Positions 7,089 to 10,408 of a stretch of DNA of 10,408 nt are shown piece after piece. The DNA lies in NCBI GenBank assembly GCA_012026855.1, contig VEOV01000237.1:1-10408 (forward strand), given 5' to 3'. The position numbers and the translations under genes are program-made. This DNA is from Geobacter sp. GTDB taxonomy: Bacteria; Desulfobacterota; Desulfuromonadia; Geobacterales; DSM-12255. How positions within the stretch are numbered: the stretch's first letter is position 1; each line of letters starts with the position of its first letter. Under the pieces are notes generated by a model. That model made no database searches. It saw only the letters and a program-made list of their open reading frames with translations, and was not told the origin of the DNA.

Positions 7089-7388
7089 ATGCTGCGATAT
7101 TTTTCCCGCATATTAATATTCACCCTGATTCTGACCGCGCCTCTTTCATTCACAGGTGACAGTTGCCCTGACTTCAAGCCGAATTGTGAGCTCCAAAGAA
7201 CCACTAAACTTAACTCTGCTGCAGTAGTAGTCCAAAAGCGTTCCGCAACTTTCACCCACCATGCCCCAACTACCTTAGTTTTTGAAAAAACCGTTACACA
7301 GCACCATCCCATTCAATTAGCATTCGACTTCGATGCCATCAGCTCCCCGCTTCACGAACGCGCCCCACCCTCACCACTTCTGTCATAG
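7089..7388 (+). CDS. Small predicted exported protein, function unknown
   Basis: A 99-residue reading frame that I do not recognise. Residues 1-22 look like a signal peptide: Arg at 3 and 7, a hydrophobic run ILIFTLILTAPLSF, and then a polar region. The mature part has two cysteines (26 and 33), which could form a disulfide, and two His pairs (57-58 and 72-73). It ends in a proline-rich tail (HERAPPSPLL, 89-98). CAGGGG (7075-7080) stands 8 bases before the ATG and could serve as a ribosome site. It stands alone in an AT-rich region, on the same strand as iclR and 167 bases before it. An overlapping frame on the other strand (7031-7312) is less plausible. It could be a real periplasmic protein or a chance ORF. 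Confidence 0.48.
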   Translation: MLRYFSRILIFTLILTAPLSFTGDSCPDFKPNCELQRTTKLNSAAVVVQKRSATFTHHAPTTLVFEKTVTQHHPIQLAFDFDAISSPLHERAPPSPLLS

Positions 7389-7425
7389 CCTGATTTTCAT
7401 CTCAGACACTCTTTAGCTGTAGTGC

Positions 7426-7456
7426 ATCCAATTGCTGGATTGCGCCGTTTTTCGGC
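7426..7456. promoter_or_regulatory. Two short palindromes upstream of iclR
   Basis: ATCCA (7426-7430) and TGGAT (7436-7440) form a 15-base palindrome with a 5-base centre. Right after it GCCG (7444-7447) and CGGC (7453-7456) are inverted across TTTTT. The first has the size and symmetry of IclR-family operators, but binding is not shown. Alternatively the pair could be a weak terminator region for the small ORF ending at 7388. Confidence 0.35.
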
Positions 7457-7494
7457 CGTGATCATCTGTTAATTGCAGGATGTTATGCCGCCGC

Positions 7495-7509
7495 AACGGC
7501 GTAGCCGTT
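7495..7509. promoter_or_regulatory. Palindrome AACGGC-GTA-GCCGTT, candidate IclR operator
   Basis: A perfect 15-base palindrome with 6-base arms and a 3-base centre, 46 bases upstream of the iclR start codon. IclR-family proteins commonly bind such palindromes near their own promoter and repress themselves. No match to a known operator is claimed. Confidence 0.4.
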
Positions 7510-7555
7510 TATCCAACAGCAACATTAACATGCTCACAGAAAGGAGCACTCAATC

Positions 7556-8326
7556 ATGCAAGCACGTAACGCTGATACAGATCGCGACTACTCGATCAAA
7601 ACCGTTGATAACGCACTCAAACTACTCGAAATCCTTGCCGAGAACGAAGCTGGCGTCAGCTTGGCGCAACTGACGACCCACGTTAACCTGACCCGCAACA
7701 GCACGTTTCGCATCCTTCAGACCCTGCTCGCCAAGGGACTGGTAGAGCGCGGGGAGAAGGCGGGAGTCTACCGGCTCGGCTTCTGCTCGGTAACCCTTGC
7801 TCAGAAAATGATGAAAAACAAGAGCGTTGTTAATTATGCACACCCGATTCTCGAAGATCTGGCCAGAACACTTAATGAAGATGTCTACCTGACTGTACTC
7901 AAGGACGATGATGTACTGTTCCTCGACATGGGCGATTGCGGCCAGCAGGTCAAAACAGTTTCACTGCTGGGACGAATGGTTCCGCTGCTTACCAACGCCG
8001 CCGGCAAGGTGATGAAGTCGTTCGACTCGCGCGACGTTGTCTGGCGACGCTTCAAAAGAAAGGGCTCCATGGAGCTTGAAAAACTGGACGAAGAATTCCG
8101 TGAAATTCGCACCAAGGGAGTTGCCGTTGATGCTGGCGGGCTGGGTGACGGTGTCATCAGCGTCGCCGTGGCTATCCGCGACTATACCGGCAGGGTTGTC
8201 GGCGCTATCACCCTCATCGGCCCCTCATTCAGGGTGCTTGCCGACCGTTTGGAAAAGGAAATCATCCCCTCTTTACAAGCGAGCGCAAATCTCCTGTCGG
8301 GCAAATTCGGCTACTGCCCCGCATAG
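7556..8326 (+). CDS. IclR-family transcriptional regulator
   Basis: DNA-binding regulator of 256 residues, the normal length for the family. An N-terminal winged helix-turn-helix occupies about residues 11-72 (YSIKTVDNALKLLEIL, then LAQLTTHVNLTRNSTFRILQ as the recognition part). The C-terminal effector domain runs from about 85 to 250 and includes LLTNAAGKVMKSF and the AGGLGDGVISVAVAIRDYTG stretch, where IclR proteins bind small organic effectors. The strong site AAGGAG (7541-7546) is 9 bases before the ATG. The gene lies 95 bases upstream of the DUF4212 gene on the same strand, with no clear terminator between, so it may be co-transcribed with the symporter and regulate it. Palindromes at 7426-7456 and 7495-7509 are possible operators. 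The effector is unknown; an organic acid is a fair guess. Confidence 0.93.
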   Translation: MQARNADTDRDYSIKTVDNALKLLEILAENEAGVSLAQLTTHVNLTRNSTFRILQTLLAKGLVERGEKAGVYRLGFCSVTLAQKMMKNKSVVNYAHPILEDLARTLNEDVYLTVLKDDDVLFLDMGDCGQQVKTVSLLGRMVPLLTNAAGKVMKSFDSRDVVWRRFKRKGSMELEKLDEEFREIRTKGVAVDAGGLGDGVISVAVAIRDYTGRVVGAITLIGPSFRVLADRLEKEIIPSLQASANLLSGKFGYCPA

Positions 8327-8346
8327 TAGTGCTTCAAAAATCTGAG

Positions 8347-8355
8347 AAAGGAGGT
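8347..8355 (+). other. Orphan strong ribosome-binding sequence
   Basis: AAAGGAGGT is a full match to the 3' end of 16S rRNA, but no ATG, GTG or TTG follows at a normal distance. The nearest candidate is CTG at 8360, which would give a 38-codon frame ending at 8476 inside the next gene. It may be a leader translation site or chance. Confidence 0.25.
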
Positions 8356-8421
8356 CGATCTGAAAAACGTCTCTGATGAACCCATGCGAAGTTGTCAATC
8401 AACAGAACGGAGGAAAACAAA

Positions 8422-8691
8422 ATGTCAATTCACGCAACAAAAGAGTTACAGGCGTATTGGAAAGAGAACCTGGTGATTATCATGGTTCATCTAGCCATCT
8501 GGTTCTTCGTCTCATTTTTCTGTGGCATCATGGTCGTCGATCAGCTTGACGCCTTCATGGTCGGCGGCATGCCCCTCGGCTTCTGGTTTGCCAATCAGGG
8601 GTCGATGGTTATCTTTGTCATTCTCATCTGGACCTATGTCTGGCTGATGAACAGACTGGACATCAAATATGACGTCCATGAAGGGGACTGA
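8422..8691 (+). CDS. DUF4212 small subunit of a VC_2705-type sodium/solute symporter
   Basis: Small membrane protein of 89 residues that accompanies the large symporter subunit encoded next. Two hydrophobic segments are visible, about residues 17-38 and 61-77. The family pattern is clear: YWKENL (12-17), then GGMPLGFWFANQGS (48-61) and MNRLD (76-80). The start was set at the ATG at 8422 because CGGAGG (8408-8413) lies 8 bases upstream; an in-frame TTG at 8392 would add ten polar residues and has no good ribosome site. By family knowledge these small subunits occur with SSS permeases proposed to carry acetate or similar acids; the exact role of the subunit is not known. The gap to the next gene is 58 bases. 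Confidence 0.93.
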   Translation: MSIHATKELQAYWKENLVIIMVHLAIWFFVSFFCGIMVVDQLDAFMVGGMPLGFWFANQGSMVIFVILIWTYVWLMNRLDIKYDVHEGD

Positions 8692-8749
8692 CGGGTACAT
8701 TTGGCCCAGTGCCACAAGCACCATAACTAACATCACGAGGTGACAACCT

Positions 8750-10408
8750 ATGGATATTCTTACCTGGACCTGGATTATTACAGGGGCAAGCTTTGCCTTG
8801 TACATCTACATCGCCTATGCCTCCCGGGCAAAATCAACCGGCGACTTTTACGCCGCAGAGCAGTCAGTCCCCGCCTACATGAACGGCATGGCCACCGGCG
8901 CTGACTGGATGTCGGCCGCCTCATTCATCTCCATGGCCGGCCTCATCTCCTTCATGGGGAGGGACGGCTCCTTTTACCTGATGGGGTGGACCGGCGGTTA
9001 TGTGCTCCTCGCCATGCTCTTTGGCCCCTACCTGCGCAAATACGGCAAGTTCACCATTCCCCAGTTCATGGCCGACCGCTATTACTCCAATACGGTGCGA
9101 GTACTGTCTCTTCTCTGCGCCATCTTCGTCTCCTTCACCTATGTGGCCGGACAGATGCGCGGCGTCGGCGTGGTCTTCTCCCGTTTCATGGGGGTCGGCA
9201 TCAACACCGGCGTTATCATCGGCATGGCCCTGGTCTTCTTCTACGCCACCTTGGGCGGCATGAAAGGAATCACCTACACCCAGGTGGCCCAGTACTGTGT
9301 ACTGATCTGCGCCTACCTGGTGCCTGCGATCTTCATCTCCCTGCAGTTTACCGGCAATCCGATTCCGCAGCTCGGCATGGGGTCGCAGATTTCTGCCCAA
9401 GGGGCGCAACTCCTCAATGACCCCGGTACCCAGGGGAAATACCTGCTTGACGTTCTTAACGGCATCCAGAAGGATATCGGCTTCGGCGCCTATACAAGCG
9501 GTGTCAGGCCACGCATCGACGTCTGGTTCATCACCATGTCGCTGATGATCGGTACCGCCGGACTGCCCCATATTCTTATCCGCTTCTTCACCGTCCCTAA
9601 GATGCGTGACGCCCGCTCCTCAGCCGGCTACGCCCTGATCTGCATCGCCCTGCTCTACACTACCGCCCCGGCCGTGGCAGTCTTCGCCCGCACCAACTTC
9701 ATCAAATCGATCAACAACGTCGAATACACCAAGGCTCCATCCTGGTTCAAAAACTGGGAAAAAACAGGCCTGGTAAAATTTGTTGACAAGAATAACGACG
9801 GCATCATGAAAATTGCCAAGGGCAAGTGGGATGACCCGAAGAGCGCCAACGAAGTCAAGATTGACCAGGACATCATGGTGCTTGCCAATCCGGAAATCGC
9901 CAAGCTGCCTAACTGGGTCGTCGGCCTGGTCGGCGCCGGCGGTCTGGCCGCCGCCCTCTCCACTGCAGCCGGTCTATTGCTGGTCATCTCCGCCGCCATC
10001 TCCCATGACCTGATGAAGGGGATTATTACGCCGGACATGTCGGAAAAGGCGGAACTCTGGTGGGCGCGCGGCGCCGCCGGGGTAGCGGTCTGCATCGCCG
10101 GTCTGTTTGGTATTTATCCCCCCGGCTTCGTCGCCCAGGTGGTCGCCTTCGCCTTCGGTCTCGCAGCGGCCTCCTTCTTCCCCTGCATCCTGATGGGTAT
10201 TTTCAACAAGAAGGCCAACAAGGAGGGCGCCCTGGCCGGCATGCTGGTCGGCATAGTCTTCGTGGCCGCCTACATCTCCTATTTCAAATTTGTCAACCCG
10301 GCAGTCAATAACAAGGACGGCTGGTGGTTCGGCATCTCTCCGGAAGGGATCGGCACTGTTGGCGCCGCCCTGAACTTCATCGTCATGTACGTGGTCGGCA
10401 AGTTCACC
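8750..10408 (+). CDS. Sodium/solute symporter large subunit, VC_2705 subfamily (3' end cut)
   Basis: SSS-family permease, open for 553 codons to the edge of the window, so the stop is not seen. GAGGTGA (8737-8743) precedes the ATG by 6 bases. The early segment TGADWMSAASFISMAG (49-64) is the SSS signature for the sodium-site region. QFMADRYYS and YVAGQMRGVGVVFSRF follow in the order expected of the family, and GGLAAALSTAAGLLLVISAAISHDL is the conserved late segment. Between two membrane segments a hydrophilic loop carries D-K-N-N-D-G (residues 346-351), which resembles a calcium-binding loop. The substrate is not proven; related Geobacter permeases have been linked to acetate uptake, which would feed the TCA cycle. 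It is probably in one transcript with the DUF4212 gene and perhaps with iclR. Confidence 0.95.
   Translation, partial: MDILTWTWIITGASFALYIYIAYASRAKSTGDFYAAEQSVPAYMNGMATGADWMSAASFISMAGLISFMGRDGSFYLMGWTGGYVLLAMLFGPYLRKYGKFTIPQFMADRYYSNTVRVLSLLCAIFVSFTYVAGQMRGVGVVFSRFMGVGINTGVIIGMALVFFYATLGGMKGITYTQVAQYCVLICAYLVPAIFISLQFTGNPIPQLGMGSQISAQGAQLLNDPGTQGKYLLDVLNGIQKDIGFGAYTSGVRPRIDVWFITMSLMIGTAGLPHILIRFFTVPKMRDARSSAGYALICIALLYTTAPAVAVFARTNFIKSINNVEYTKAPSWFKNWEKTGLVKFVDKNNDGIMKIAKGKWDDPKSANEVKIDQDIMVLANPEIAKLPNWVVGLVGAGGLAAALSTAAGLLLVISAAISHDLMKGIITPDMSEKAELWWARGAAGVAVCIAGLFGIYPPGFVAQVVAFAFGLAAASFFPCILMGIFNKKANKEGALAGMLVGIVFVAAYISYFKFVNPAVNNKDGWWFGISPEGIGTVGAALNFIVMYVVGKFT

Noticed and set aside
7031..7312. 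A 93-residue minus-strand frame opposite the small exported ORF
   Set aside because: The plus-strand frame has a signal peptide and a ribosome site; the minus-strand frame has neither.
8300..8325. GG-N10-GC match near the end of iclR as a sigma-54 promoter for the symporter genes
   Set aside because: Only the GG and GC positions fit; the TT before GC and the rest of the consensus are missing.
8392..8421. TTG start extending the DUF4212 gene by ten residues
   Set aside because: The ATG at 8422 has CGGAGG at a good distance, and the added residues are not part of the family pattern.
8921..9571. A 216-residue open frame on the minus strand
   Set aside because: It is antisense to the symporter gene and has the same His/Asp/Glu-rich shadow composition.

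Overview
The window looks like part of the chromosome of a Gram-negative anaerobe, most likely a Geobacter-type member of Desulfuromonadia. This is an inference from gene content (sigma-54 enhancer-binding protein, TRAP dicarboxylate transporter, VC_2705-type sodium/solute symporter with its DUF4212 partner, and a CBS/DUF294 signalling protein) and from coding style. No RNA gene, CRISPR array, prophage or intact transposon was seen.

Left part (1-5086, all + strand): the 3' end of a sigma-54-dependent activator, translationally coupled to an MFS permease, followed by a complete TRAP transporter dctP-dctQ-dctM for C4-dicarboxylates. Between the MFS gene and dctP lies a textbook -24/-12 sigma-54 promoter (TGGCAC-N5-TTGCT, 1856-1871). 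About 70-110 bp upstream of it is a cluster of GCCAC/GTGGC repeats. The simplest reading is a local circuit: the activator binds upstream and turns on dctPQM. A strong intrinsic terminator between dctP and dctQ would let the binding protein be made in excess over the membrane subunits. A 19-bp perfect hairpin at 5102-5144 ends the operon.

Middle (5166-6623, - strand): a 485-residue protein with two CBS domains and a DUF294 nucleotidyltransferase-like domain, convergent with dctM. Its family is often encoded beside VC_2705-type symporters, which fits the genes to its right.

Right part (6624-10408): an AT-rich gap of about 465 bp, a small possible exported protein of unknown function, a palindrome-rich stretch, an IclR-family regulator, then a DUF4212 small subunit and the large SSS symporter subunit, which runs off the window. 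This second module probably imports a small organic acid such as acetate and is probably controlled by the IclR protein.

Overall the window holds two carboxylate-uptake modules of different energetics and evolutionary origin side by side, with three different control proteins. Most genes belong to known families. The less explained items are the repeat array at 1745-1796, the small ORF at 7089-7388, the palindromes upstream of iclR, and the role of the CBS/DUF294 protein.
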